DNA from: Bacillota bacterium
GTDB taxonomy: Bacteria > Bacillota_C > Negativicutes > JAEYSJ01
Direction: 5' to 3'
NCBI GenBank assembly: GCA_023434855.1
Contig: JAEYSJ010000279.1
Span: 1 to 19,599 of the forward strand
DNA: 19,599 bases
Part shown: in pieces, positions 6,857-14,225 of the stretch
How positions within the stretch are numbered: position 1 is the stretch's first letter
Layout: each line of letters begins with the position of its first letter
The notes under the pieces: generated by a model
Told to the model about the DNA's origin: nothing
Seen by the model: only the letters and a program-made list of their open reading frames with translations
The model's database searches: none
Program-made: the position numbers and the translations under genes

Positions 6857-7711
6857 ATGCCGACCAAAATGAAAAAAATAGTCTCCGCTTCCCGCCGGAC
6901 CGATTTGCCAAGGTTTTATTATGACTGGCTGCAAACGGTGTTGCAAAATGGCGAGGCACAAGTCATTAATCCGCGGTTTAAAGAGAAAATATATACTGTT
7001 GATTTGCGGCCGGAAAGTGTTCATAGCCTGGTGCTGTGGAGCAAGGATTTTCAAAATGTGCTGGACAACCCCGGGTATACTGAGAATTACAATTTATATT
7101 TTCAATATACCATTAACAATTATTCGAGAGTCTTGGAACCTTATGTTCCTGACTACCGAACAACTATCAAAACGCTGGCGGGACTGCTCAAGAAATACCG
7201 GCCGGAGCAGTTTACTATCCGGTTTGACCCGCTGATTCTTTCGAACCTTGGTGAAAAAGACCCTACACCGGATAAACCGGGCAGGGCCAGGCTGATGGCT
7301 TTTACTAATCTTTGCCGTGATTTAAATTCATTGGGGATGCGTAACAGCAGGGTTACTACTTCCCATGTCTGTTTGTATCCGCATGTTAAGAAAAGATTAA
7401 TTGCCAGCGGCATAGATATGATCATTTTGGATGAACCTAAACAGCTAATGTTTATCCAGCAGATGGTGGAAATAGCGGCTAAATATTCTTTAACCCTGTT
7501 CGCCTGCGCCAACCCTGTACTGGAGAAAGTAGCGGGCATTCAGCCGGGGCGCTGCATTGACGGCCAGTTGCTGGAGCAGTTGTTTGGTGGTAAAGTGACC
7601 CGGGCCGGCGACAGTGGGCAGAGACTAGCCTGCGGCTGCAGTAAAAGCTCGGATATCGGCAGCTATGATAAGAAATGCCGGTTTGATTGTATATATTGTT
7701 ATTCCAAATAA
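6857..7711 (+). CDS. DUF1848 protein with C-terminal Cys cluster
   Basis: A 284-residue protein matching the DUF1848 family, recognised from the N-terminal SASRRTDLPRFYYDW, the LVLWSKDFQNVL block, the QYTINNYSRVLEP strand region, and the C-terminal CGCSKSSDIGSYDKKC ending in DCIYCY. The cysteines C259, C261, C274, C278 and C281 form CxC-x12-Cx3CxxC. The last three have the spacing of the radical-SAM iron-sulfur motif, but at the C-terminus instead of near the N-terminus. The family has no settled function that I know; iron-sulfur binding is a reasonable inference. AGGTGA at 6845-6850 supports ATG 6857; an internal ATG at 6869 is closer to the usual family start but lacks a site. It is 16 bases after the CYTH gene and is the last gene of the thiM operon. 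Confidence 0.85.
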   Translation: MPTKMKKIVSASRRTDLPRFYYDWLQTVLQNGEAQVINPRFKEKIYTVDLRPESVHSLVLWSKDFQNVLDNPGYTENYNLYFQYTINNYSRVLEPYVPDYRTTIKTLAGLLKKYRPEQFTIRFDPLILSNLGEKDPTPDKPGRARLMAFTNLCRDLNSLGMRNSRVTTSHVCLYPHVKKRLIASGIDMIILDEPKQLMFIQQMVEIAAKYSLTLFACANPVLEKVAGIQPGRCIDGQLLEQLFGGKVTRAGDSGQRLACGCSKSSDIGSYDKKCRFDCIYCYSK

Positions 7712-7726
7712 TTGAGCCGAAATCGA

Positions 7727-8077
7727 TTAAAATCTTTTTATCAGACCTTGAATCAGCGGATAATCATACAATTCGCCGTTCAAGGCTTTAATTGCGGCAA
7801 TAATTGAGGTAACGACAAGTCCAAGCCAGATAATAGCCAGTACAGGTAATAACAGTACCCCAACCAGAATCAGACATAACATGGAAACTGCCAGTGAAAA
7901 TGCCAGAACAGCCAGATGGGCCACTAAAGCTTGTTTAGCATGGTACTGAACGAAAGTATCATCTTTTTTTAGCAAAAAGATTACCAATGGCGCAATGATA
8001 AAGCCGACGCCTCCCAGAAAATAGGCGAGATGGACAACAATGGCCAATATTTTTTGTTCATCATTAACAGAACTCAT
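7727..8077 (-). CDS. DUF4870 small membrane protein
   Basis: A 116-residue hydrophobic protein of the DUF4870 (Tic20-like) family. Hallmarks are the N-terminal DEQKILAIVVHLAYFLGGVGFIIAPLV, then KKDDTFVQYHAKQAL, two further membrane segments (~49-75 and ~77-97), and the end ALNGELYDYPLI. The start is the ATG at 8077-8075: AGGAGG (8091-8086 on the minus strand) stands eight bases ahead of it, while a longer GTG start at 8086 would overlap the site itself. Function in the family is unknown. Its 3' end faces that of the DUF1848 gene with only 15 bases between, and I see no terminator there. Confidence 0.85.
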   Translation of the reverse strand: MSSVNDEQKILAIVVHLAYFLGGVGFIIAPLVIFLLKKDDTFVQYHAKQALVAHLAVLAFSLAVSMLCLILVGVLLLPVLAIIWLGLVVTSIIAAIKALNGELYDYPLIQGLIKRF

Positions 8078-8180
8078 GCATGACACCTCCTGATGGATAG
8101 TTGTATTATTTATTTAATAATAATATATGTTTAAGGATTATAAAAGTAGTAAATTGAAACTCAAGAGATCTCACAGTCAA

Positions 8181-8186
8181 AGGAGG
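8181..8186 (+). promoter_or_regulatory. Start-deciding ribosome binding site for the DUF1653 gene
   Basis: AGGAGG is the only strong site upstream of the DUF1653 domain. There is no in-frame ATG in reach: the next start-like codons are ATC at 8193 (6 bases away) and GTG at 8199 (12 bases away). The in-frame ATG at 8127 lies upstream of this site and lacks one of its own. Confidence 0.6.
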
Positions 8187-8198
8187 CATAAAATCGTA

Positions 8199-8441
8199 GT
8201 GGCGTCTTGCAATAATAATGAAAAAATCAAGCCAGGGTTATACAGGCATTATAAAGGAAACAATTATGAGGTCATCGGTGTGGCCCGTCACAGTGAGACC
8301 ATGGAGGAACTGGTAGTTTACCGGGCGTTATACGGAGAATACGGTTTATGGGTTAGACCACGGGAAATGTTTGCGGAAACAGTTGTAAAAGACGGGCTGG
8401 AGGTGCCGCGGTTTCAGTATATCGGCGAAAATGGCAATTGA
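8199..8441 (+). CDS. DUF1653 protein, probable GTG start
   Basis: The 80-residue product from GTG 8199 consists almost wholly of a DUF1653 domain: KPGLYRHYKGNNYEVIGVARHSE, then EELVVYRALYGEYGLWVRP and the terminal VPRFQYIGE. The domain is a small beta-rich fold of unknown function, often found alone in bacteria. The frame continues upstream to ATG 8127, but those 24 residues are lysine/arginine-rich, outside the domain, and no ribosome site precedes that ATG. AGGAGG at 8181-8186 falls inside the longer frame and points to GTG 8199, or less likely to an ATC at 8193. It diverges from the DUF4870 gene. The domain call is firm, the start is not. Confidence 0.8.
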   Translation: MASCNNNEKIKPGLYRHYKGNNYEVIGVARHSETMEELVVYRALYGEYGLWVRPREMFAETVVKDGLEVPRFQYIGENGN

Positions 8442-8545
8442 CTGTAACAGTATAACAAAGGAATTTTCATTATGATCACGAATGTATAGGAAACGCACTT
8501 TAATGCGTTATATCTGTTGAATCATTATTTTTTGGAGTGAAAGAT
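8442..8545 (+). other. Spacer with small hairpin before the moxR-like gene
   Basis: AACGCA (8492-8497) and TGCGTT (8504-8509) form a perfect 6-bp hairpin with no U-tract. TTGGAGTG at 8533-8539 is the ribosome binding site of the next gene. No clear promoter was recognised. Confidence 0.35.
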
Positions 8546-9415
8546 ATGCATAAAGATATTGTTGCAATGCAGGCTGTTCTTGCTGAAAACGGCTACTTGG
8601 CTGATGACAATTTGGTAATGGCCTTATACTTAGCGGAAAAGCTGGAAAAGCCACTTCTTTTAGAGGGTCCTGCCGGGGTGGGAAAGACCGAATTGGCTAA
8701 GGCCTGGGGCCGCATTGGCGACCGCCGCTTAATCCGGCTGCAGTGCTATGAAGGTTTGGATGAAAGTAAAGCGTTGTATGAATGGAATTATCAAAAACAA
8801 TTGTTGTATATTCAGGTTGAGGCTTTATCATCCCAAGGCTGGGAGGCGGGCAGGGAGCAAATATTCGGTACAGAGTTTCTTCTGAAGCGTCCCTTATTGG
8901 AAGCGCTGACCAGCGAACAACCTGTGGTATTGCTAATTGATGAGATTGATAAAAGCGATCCCGAATTTGAAAGCTTTCTCTTGGAGGCTTTATCCGATTG
9001 GCAGGTGACCATCCCGGAAATGGGAACAATAAGGGCGGTGCAGCGTCCGCAGGTAGTGTTGACAAGCAACAGCACCAGGGAATTGGGTGATGCCCTGCGC
9101 CGCCGTTGCCTGCATTTTTTTATTGATTACCCGGATTTCGAACGGGAAATGGCTATTGTTGAGCTGCATGTGCCAGGAATAGAACGGCGGTTTGCCGGCA
9201 AGCTGGTGGAATTTGTACAGACTTTAAGGAAGCAGCCTCTTAAGAAACCGCCCAGTGTGACTGAAAGTGTAGACTGGGTGCAGGCCATGAATCTATTGGG
9301 TGAACAGCAGCTTACCGAGGAAAATGTACGGGGTACGCTCACAGCACTATTGAAATACACCAAGGACCGGGACTTTATAATAGGTAAGCTACCCTATCTC
9401 GTAGCTAAAGGGTAG
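8546..9415 (+). CDS. MoxR-family AAA+ ATPase
   Basis: A 289-residue AAA+ protein. Walker A is GPAGVGKT (41-48), Walker B LLIDEID (129-135), sensor-1 is the asparagine in VLTSNSTREL (~175), followed by the arginine run ALRRRC (~183-188), and a helical lid domain to the end. This is the MoxR type that partners VWA-domain proteins to remodel or insert metal cofactors into target enzymes; in carbon monoxide dehydrogenase operons the pair is called CoxD/CoxE. ATG 8546 is preferred to an in-frame GTG at 8537 because that GTG is part of the ribosome site TTGGAGTG. The VWA gene follows 9 bases after its stop, making a two-gene operon. No oxidoreductase gene is adjacent, so the target is unknown. Confidence 0.9.
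   Translation: MHKDIVAMQAVLAENGYLADDNLVMALYLAEKLEKPLLLEGPAGVGKTELAKAWGRIGDRRLIRLQCYEGLDESKALYEWNYQKQLLYIQVEALSSQGWEAGREQIFGTEFLLKRPLLEALTSEQPVVLLIDEIDKSDPEFESFLLEALSDWQVTIPEMGTIRAVQRPQVVLTSNSTRELGDALRRRCLHFFIDYPDFEREMAIVELHVPGIERRFAGKLVEFVQTLRKQPLKKPPSVTESVDWVQAMNLLGEQQLTEENVRGTLTALLKYTKDRDFIIGKLPYLVAKG
9389..9415 (+). promoter_or_regulatory. Alternative hairpins over the moxR stop and the next ribosome site
   Basis: CTACCCT (9389-9395) can pair with AGGGTAG (9409-9415), which would bury the moxR stop codon and part of the TAGGA ribosome site of the next gene. A competing stem AGCTAC (9387-9392) with GTAGCT (9401-9406) excludes the first. Ribosomes finishing moxR would open the structure, a simple arrangement for translational coupling. 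Inferred from base pairing only. Confidence 0.35.
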
Positions 9416-9424
9416 GATTTTTTT

Positions 9425-10795
9425 ATGAAACAAGTGATTGTGGAATTTATCCGCTTGCTGCGGCAAGCAGGTCTAACAGTTACCACCCAGGAAGCGGTGG
9501 AGTGTCTGAAAGCTTGTGAACTATTTGAGTTTTCCCCCAGAGTGCTGCAAGATGTCATGAAAATGACGTTGGTAAAGAGTGTCTGGGAGACTCCCGTTTT
9601 TGAGCAGTTATTTGATTTGTTCTTTTTGGATAAAATGCTCCCAAAGCCTGAAGAAGCCTCACCGGAATTGGTTCTACCGGCCGGCACGGCTGATGGCAGC
9701 GGCCGGGGAACGGCCGGTGCGGGCGGGTCGGCCGAAGACAATTTGTTAAGCAGTATTGAAGGCCAGCCGCCGGCTGTATTGGAAGCGTTGGCCAGATGCT
9801 TCGTTGCTGCCCTCGAGCTGACGGAAGGCTCGCCGGATGAAATCGCCGCCAAAGTGCGTGAAGCCCAGGTGAATCAAGGATGGTTTGGTGCCGTCAACCG
9901 CATTGAACGCCGTTATGCCACCGGTGAGTTGACCGAATTGGCTTACCGTAAATGGCTTGAGCGGTTTTCCTTGCTGGAACAGACTATGAGCCGTGAACTG
10001 CAGCGCCAGGCAGTGAAAAAATTCGGTCACCAGGCTATTTTGCCGCTGGTGCGCAATGCCAACATCCGCCAGCGGGATTTTTCCCAACTTTCGGCAGCAG
10101 AATTGGCGGTGGTTGAGCAAGAGGTGGCCAAATTGGCCCGCAAGCTGGCGGAGCGACCCGGCATTCGTCTCCGGCGCGCTAAGCGGGGCTGGGTGGATTT
10201 AAGGCGTACTTTTCAGGAAGTAGTGCGGACAGGTGGTTATCCTATCCGGCTGCGTTACCGGGATAAAATTAAAAGTAAAGTGGACCTGTGGCTGTTGTGC
10301 GATGTTTCCAATTCAGTGGAGCGGTTCAGCCGTTTTATGCTGCAGTTGGTACAGGCGGCGCACAAACGGTATAATACCGTCAGATCCTTTGTTTTTGTGG
10401 ACCGTCCGGTGGAAGTGACGGAATGGTTTCGCGATAAAGATGTGGCCGCTCTGTTGAGTGCCCGTAAATTAAGGGATCAGTTTTCCTGCCGGGTGGGACT
10501 TACCCGTTATGATTTAGCATTTTACGAGTTTGCCCAAAGTGAACTTACTGCTATCAATGCCAGGACCAAGCTGATTATTTTAGGTGATGCCAGGAATAAT
10601 TGGCATCCTGCCGGCGCTGAAGAATTGGCAAGAATAGCGGAGCGCACCCAGTCGATATATTGGTTAAACCCCCTGCCGGAAAATGAGTGGCAGCAGGGCG
10701 ATTGTATTTTTGATCAGTATTGGGGTTTTTGTCGCCAGGTATTTGAATGCCGCAACCTGGAGCAACTAACAGATGTCGCTGCGAAGATTCTGTAA
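9425..10795 (+). CDS. CoxE-like VWA-domain protein
   Basis: A 456-residue protein with a helical N-terminal half, a Gly/Ala/Ser-rich flexible stretch (~86-104), and a C-terminal von Willebrand factor A domain (~285-456). The metal-ion (MIDAS) motif DxSxS is intact: LLCDVSNSVERF at D293, S295, S297; a conserved Thr lies in VGLTRYDLA and the late Asp in LIILGDARNN (D388). The block LRRAKRGWVDLRRTFQE before the domain is typical of CoxE-type proteins. CoxE works with MoxR-type ATPases as a cofactor-insertion or assembly chaperone, in the cytosol. The ribosome site TAGGA overlaps the moxR stop codon. Followed at once by a strong terminator. The client enzyme is unknown. Confidence 0.88.
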   Translation: MKQVIVEFIRLLRQAGLTVTTQEAVECLKACELFEFSPRVLQDVMKMTLVKSVWETPVFEQLFDLFFLDKMLPKPEEASPELVLPAGTADGSGRGTAGAGGSAEDNLLSSIEGQPPAVLEALARCFVAALELTEGSPDEIAAKVREAQVNQGWFGAVNRIERRYATGELTELAYRKWLERFSLLEQTMSRELQRQAVKKFGHQAILPLVRNANIRQRDFSQLSAAELAVVEQEVAKLARKLAERPGIRLRRAKRGWVDLRRTFQEVVRTGGYPIRLRYRDKIKSKVDLWLLCDVSNSVERFSRFMLQLVQAAHKRYNTVRSFVFVDRPVEVTEWFRDKDVAALLSARKLRDQFSCRVGLTRYDLAFYEFAQSELTAINARTKLIILGDARNNWHPAGAEELARIAERTQSIYWLNPLPENEWQQGDCIFDQYWGFCRQVFECRNLEQLTDVAAKIL

Positions 10796-10799
10796 TAAT

Positions 10800-10831
10800 A
10801 AAAGCTCTCACCTGCAAGGGTGAGAGCTTTT
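10800..10831. terminator. Two-way intrinsic terminator
   Basis: AAAAGCTCTCACC (10800-10812) and GGTGAGAGCTTTT (10819-10831) form a perfect 13-bp stem over a 6-base loop. T-tracts exist on both strands, so it can end the VWA operon from the left and the histidine kinase transcript from the right. Confidence 0.92.
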
Positions 10832-10899
10832 ATTTGTCCTCTGCGGTTAGTCGTATCCCAAGGGTCTCGTTAGCGGCTTTCTTTTATTAAGATGGCTGT

Positions 10900-12099
10900 T
10901 TATTGCTTAAACCGGACAAAAAAGATAGTTCCTCTGGATGAAGTGGTAAAATCTATTACGGCGCTATGGCGGGCAGCAATGCTGTAACATAACGCCAAGC
11001 CTAAGCCGGTACCATAGTCTTTGGTGGTAAAAAAAGGTATACCTAATTTTTCCTTAACATTGGTAGGGATACCATGGCCTTGATCCTGAATAGACAGCAT
11101 TGTATCAGTGCCGGCCATGCAAGTCTTGATTGTCAGGCAGCCGCCTGTTGCCATGGCTTCCAGACCATTGCGGGTAAGGTTGATAATCAGCTGACCTATT
11201 TCCTTGTCATCAAGCATTAAGCAGGGTACGTCCTGCAGGTTCAGTACAACAGCACTGTTGTGAAGCAGGGCCTCGGCTTCAAGTAAAGGCACCAGTGTCT
11301 TGACAATATTGTTAAGATTATCGCTTTTTCGCTGAATAGCCTTGTTTTTGGCCAGTGCTAAAAAATCGGTGATGATAGCATTAGCTTTGTCAAGTTCTTC
11401 GATCATCAGATTAAAGTGGTCGTGGTATCTTTGACAGTCTTGTTTGGTGCATAATCTTTGTAAAAAACCGCGCACGGTGGTCATTGGGTTTCTGATTTCG
11501 TGACCAATGCCAACTGCCATTTCACCCACCAGACTTAGCCGGTCAAGGCGGACAATTTCCCGCTCCAATTGTTTACGTTCAGTAATATCCCTGATAATAC
11601 ATTGTATGTGATTATTGCCAATCATTTTAGCGCTGTTTTCCACGGGCAGAAGTCTACCATGCTTGCCTATTAACTGCCATTCCTGAAGGCTGGTCTCGCC
11701 ATTAAAAACTTTGCTTGTTTCACGAAGCATTTTATAATGATCTTCAGGCGGTATGAAATCCGGCAGGCGCTTAGTAAGAATTTCATCAAGGGAGTATCCC
11801 AGCATAGAGCAGCCTTTAGCATTTACCTCAAGAATATTGAGATTTTTATCGATAATAAAGATGCCATCAGATGCTTGTTCCACAAGTGTGCGGTATTTTC
11901 CCTCACTTTTGCGAATAAGTAATTCAGCCTGTTTGCGTTCGGCAATTTCCTGTTTAAGTCTCCGGTTGGCGGCGGCCAATTCGGAAGTACGTTCAATGAC
12001 CATTTTTTCCAGGTCATTTTGATAATTATCAAGTCTTTGTTCCATCAGTTTGCGGTGGATGATATCAAAGACAATGCCTGATTTGCTTTCATCTTTCAT
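10900..12099 (-). CDS. Cytosolic PAS histidine kinase, sporulation-kinase-like
   Basis: A 399-residue soluble sensor kinase. Order: a short N-terminal stretch (GIVFDIIHRKLMEQRL) that looks like the tail of a PAS/PAC domain, a coiled coil (~20-65), one PAS domain (~66-178, ending CIIRDITERKQLE), a dimerisation helix with phospho-acceptor H200 in GIGHEIRNPMTTVRGFLQ, and an ATPase domain with N box (LIINLTRNGLEAM), G1 (DQGHGIP), F box (PFFTTK) and G2 (GTGLGLAL). The wording HEIRNPMTTVRGFLQ is typical of the kinases that feed the Spo0A phosphorelay in spore formers, so a sporulation role is a fair inference. No response regulator is adjacent, consistent with an orphan. ATG 12099 has only a weak AAGG site. 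Its first residues suggest that an upstream PAS domain was lost. Confidence 0.9.
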   Translation of the reverse strand: MKDESKSGIVFDIIHRKLMEQRLDNYQNDLEKMVIERTSELAAANRRLKQEIAERKQAELLIRKSEGKYRTLVEQASDGIFIIDKNLNILEVNAKGCSMLGYSLDEILTKRLPDFIPPEDHYKMLRETSKVFNGETSLQEWQLIGKHGRLLPVENSAKMIGNNHIQCIIRDITERKQLEREIVRLDRLSLVGEMAVGIGHEIRNPMTTVRGFLQRLCTKQDCQRYHDHFNLMIEELDKANAIITDFLALAKNKAIQRKSDNLNNIVKTLVPLLEAEALLHNSAVVLNLQDVPCLMLDDKEIGQLIINLTRNGLEAMATGGCLTIKTCMAGTDTMLSIQDQGHGIPTNVKEKLGIPFFTTKDYGTGLGLALCYSIAARHSAVIDFTTSSRGTIFFVRFKQ

Positions 12100-12255
12100 T
12101 CTTATACCTTCTCTATATGTTACTGACTATTGGCAAATATATTTGACAATTCTTTCCAAATCACCTTCGGAAATAATGTCGAAATATCAAGTCTAAATAT
12201 TTTTTTTTGTACTATACAAGGTTCTATAGACAAGGATATAAAATCCTGAAAATTG

Positions 12256-12284
12256 TTGACAATTGGAGAGTATTGTCTTATTAT
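12256..12284 (+). promoter_or_regulatory. Sigma-A promoter of the C-terminal-Cache chemoreceptor
   Basis: TTGACA at 12256-12261, a 17-base spacer, and TATTAT at 12279-12284 form a near-consensus housekeeping promoter. The -35 lies inside a near-palindrome AATTGT-TG-ACAATT (12251-12264), a possible operator. The string TTGACAATT also occurs at 12143-12151. Confidence 0.75.
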
Positions 12285-12308
12285 TGTTTTATGTACGTGC
12301 TTGAAAAT

Positions 12309-12341
12309 GAATCGCTTCTTTTCTTTATAAAGAAGCGATTC
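12309..12341 (+). promoter_or_regulatory. 13-bp leader hairpin of the chemoreceptor mRNA
   Basis: GAATCGCTTCTTT (12309-12321) and AAAGAAGCGATTC (12329-12341) form a perfect 13-bp stem over TCTTTAT, about 18 bases after the predicted transcription start. Only two T residues follow, so it is not a standard terminator on this strand. It would stabilise or control the leader. The rest of 12100-12408 holds the intergenic region between the divergent kinase and chemoreceptor genes and no further gene. Confidence 0.6.
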
Positions 12342-12408
12342 TTAATGTCTACCAGAATTAATGTTTCTTTATAGTTGTTGCACTTTTTTAAGCAGGAGGC
12401 GATAATAG

Positions 12409-13890
12409 ATGTTGGGCTGGTCCGTGAATCATAAGGCACTTAGTCGTTTAACCCAGCAGGCAGCGCAGTATTCCACAGGCAATATGTCGGAAAAAATTGA
12501 TGTTGACGAATATCCGGGAGAATTCAAGCCGTTGGTTGGTCATATAGCTGCTCTGGTTGATATGCTGCGCGGCTTTACCCAGGAGACTCAGGTTTCCTCA
12601 GGTCAGGTATCCGCCGCTGTGAATCAAGTTAATAATGCTATTGCCAGTTCCCATATTCTGGCGGAAAGTATTCGGCAGGACGCAGTCTTTATTAACGGGA
12701 TTGCCAATAATATAACAGAGGCGGCCAATAACGCCGCTCAGCAAATAGATGAAGTAATGACAGCCTCTCAAACGATTACCAGTGTAGCGGGAGATATCTA
12801 TAAAGATAGTCTTGAAACAAAAAAAATTGCCGGGCAGGGTTCGGCAGCTGTGGCTGAGGTAGCGCAAGCCATGCAAGATATACAGCAGGCATCGATTGAT
12901 ATAGAGACACGTATCAGCGCTTTGACTAAGATGGCCAGAGAAATAGACAGTTTTCTGGTTACTATCCGTGGAATTTCATCCCAGACCAACTTATTAGCTC
13001 TCAACGCCACCATTGAAGCGGCCAGAGCCGGAGAACACGGACGGGGTTTTGCCGTAGTAGCCCAGGAAATTCAAAAATTATCTGATGCCAGTGCAACGGC
13101 TGCCGATTCTGCTAATGGCTTACTTGCCCAGATTGACAGCGGCGTGGAAGCTTCGGCGAATGCTGTAGCCACCGGTGTACAAGCGGTGGAGCGGGGTGTT
13201 AAGGCCATGGCGCAGGCCGATACCAGTTTGCAGGCAATTTTAGCAGCCAGTTCGCAAGTTGAACAGCAGCTTGGCCAGGCCAGTGCCGCCAGGCAATCCC
13301 AGTTGCAAGCCACAAGCGAGGCTGCCAATGTGTTAACCAAAATGACCAGGTTGTGCCATGAGGCTAATGAGCATATAAGTACTGTATCGGGTTCTATAGA
13401 ACAGCAGGAACGTCATTTACAGGAAACACAGGAAATGGGTCGTTTGCTGGCTAAAGTGGCAGGTAATTTGGTTGAGACTACGCAAAAAGTCACTTTGATT
13501 GACATAAAAGAAGCTGATAAGCGTAATATAAAAGAGAAGATAGCAGCCCTGAAAGATATACTGAAAAAAGTCGTGCAGGATAAGCGTATTTTAGGTCTGG
13601 CGATAGAAGATCATAAGATTGTTATGACCGAACTATTACATACCCGCAAAGAATTGGAGGCGGCATGGACTAATTTGCCTGACGGGCGGTTTATTATTTC
13701 TTTACCTCCGGCGGGCATAGCAAATGCAGGTTCCCGGGATTGGTTCCGGCAGGCGGTGCGCGGGGAATTTTACATATCGCCTGTCTATGTTTCAGCCATT
13801 TCTCACCAACCATGTCTGACTATCGCGTTGCCTATAAAAAATCTAAATGATGAAATTATCGGAGTTTTAGGTGTTGATTTAAAATTATAG
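12409..13890 (+). CDS. Cytosolic chemoreceptor with C-terminal Cache-like domain
   Basis: A 493-residue receptor without a membrane segment. AGGAGG at 12394-12399 fixes the ATG. Residues ~1-56 look like the end of a HAMP-like linker ([20 protein letters not shown]). A signalling coiled coil follows, with its hairpin tip at ~190-222 ([36 protein letters not shown]). The last ~100 residues resemble the membrane-distal half of a Cache/PDC sensor: [44 protein letters not shown] and the closing strand [13 protein letters not shown]. Cache domains normally sit outside the cell at the N-terminus; here one is inside and C-terminal, so it should sense a cytosolic molecule. Monocistronic: own promoter, strong terminator. 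The Cache match is by pattern and somewhat less certain than the signalling domain. Confidence 0.88.
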   Translation: MLGWSVNHKALSRLTQQAAQYSTGNMSEKIDVDEYPGEFKPLVGHIAALVDMLRGFTQETQVSSGQVSAAVNQVNNAIASSHILAESIRQDAVFINGIANNITEAANNAAQQIDEVMTASQTITSVAGDIYKDSLETKKIAGQGSAAVAEVAQAMQDIQQASIDIETRISALTKMAREIDSFLVTIRGISSQTNLLALNATIEAARAGEHGRGFAVVAQEIQKLSDASATAADSANGLLAQIDSGVEASANAVATGVQAVERGVKAMAQADTSLQAILAASSQVEQQLGQASAARQSQLQATSEAANVLTKMTRLCHEANEHISTVSGSIEQQERHLQETQEMGRLLAKVAGNLVETTQKVTLIDIKEADKRNIKEKIAALKDILKKVVQDKRILGLAIEDHKIVMTELLHTRKELEAAWTNLPDGRFIISLPPAGIANAGSRDWFRQAVRGEFYISPVYVSAISHQPCLTIALPIKNLNDEIIGVLGVDLKL

Positions 13891-13917
13891 TTTTTTTTAT
13901 AACTCAAAAGTCATACA

Positions 13918-13950
13918 AAGAAAAGTGCCGGACGTTCCGGCACTTTTCTT
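13918..13950 (+). terminator. Strong intrinsic terminator
   Basis: A perfect 15-bp stem, arms 13918-13932 and 13936-13950 with core GTGCCGGA/TCCGGCAC and a CGT loop. The right arm ends TTTTCTT and is followed by ATTT. Confidence 0.9.
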
Positions 13951-14225
13951 ATTTCAATGCTAAGAGAAAACAATAAAATAACTACTGTACGATTTTTTAT
14001 TTACGATTTTTGACTGATTAGGTATCCATCATGTTAAAATGTCACATTCAGGCTCAGTGGTGCATAGTATACAGCGCTAGTGAGCTTGGGGCAACGACGC
14101 CTGCAATAGCGCCTTACGTTGGGGCTGCTTTACAGGCGTTTGCTATTCTAAAAAGTGTATAAACAATACATGGCATAAAAAAGAGGGGCTTCATTTTTTA
14201 CAGCCTCAATAAGGAGAGGATAGCG
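13951..14225 (+). promoter_or_regulatory. asnB leader with possible pseudoknot
   Basis: The element TACGATTTTT occurs at 13988 and again at 14002. A weak promoter, TTGACT at 14010-14015 with TAAAAT at 14035-14040 (19-base spacer), may start the transcript. Downstream, ACGCCTG (14097-14103) pairs with CAGGCGT (14133-14139), while AATAGC (14105-14110) pairs with GCTATT (14142-14147); the stems interlock as an H-type pseudoknot. A competing hairpin AGCGCC/GGGGCT (14108-14113 with 14121-14126, one mismatch) shares bases with the second stem. I looked for T-box conserved strings, usual for amino-acid genes, and did not find them. AAGGAGAGG at 14211-14219 is the asnB ribosome site. Confidence 0.4.

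Noticed and set aside
13951..14225. T-box riboswitch before asnB
   Set aside because: Neither the conserved AGGGTGG antiterminator string nor a terminator is present.
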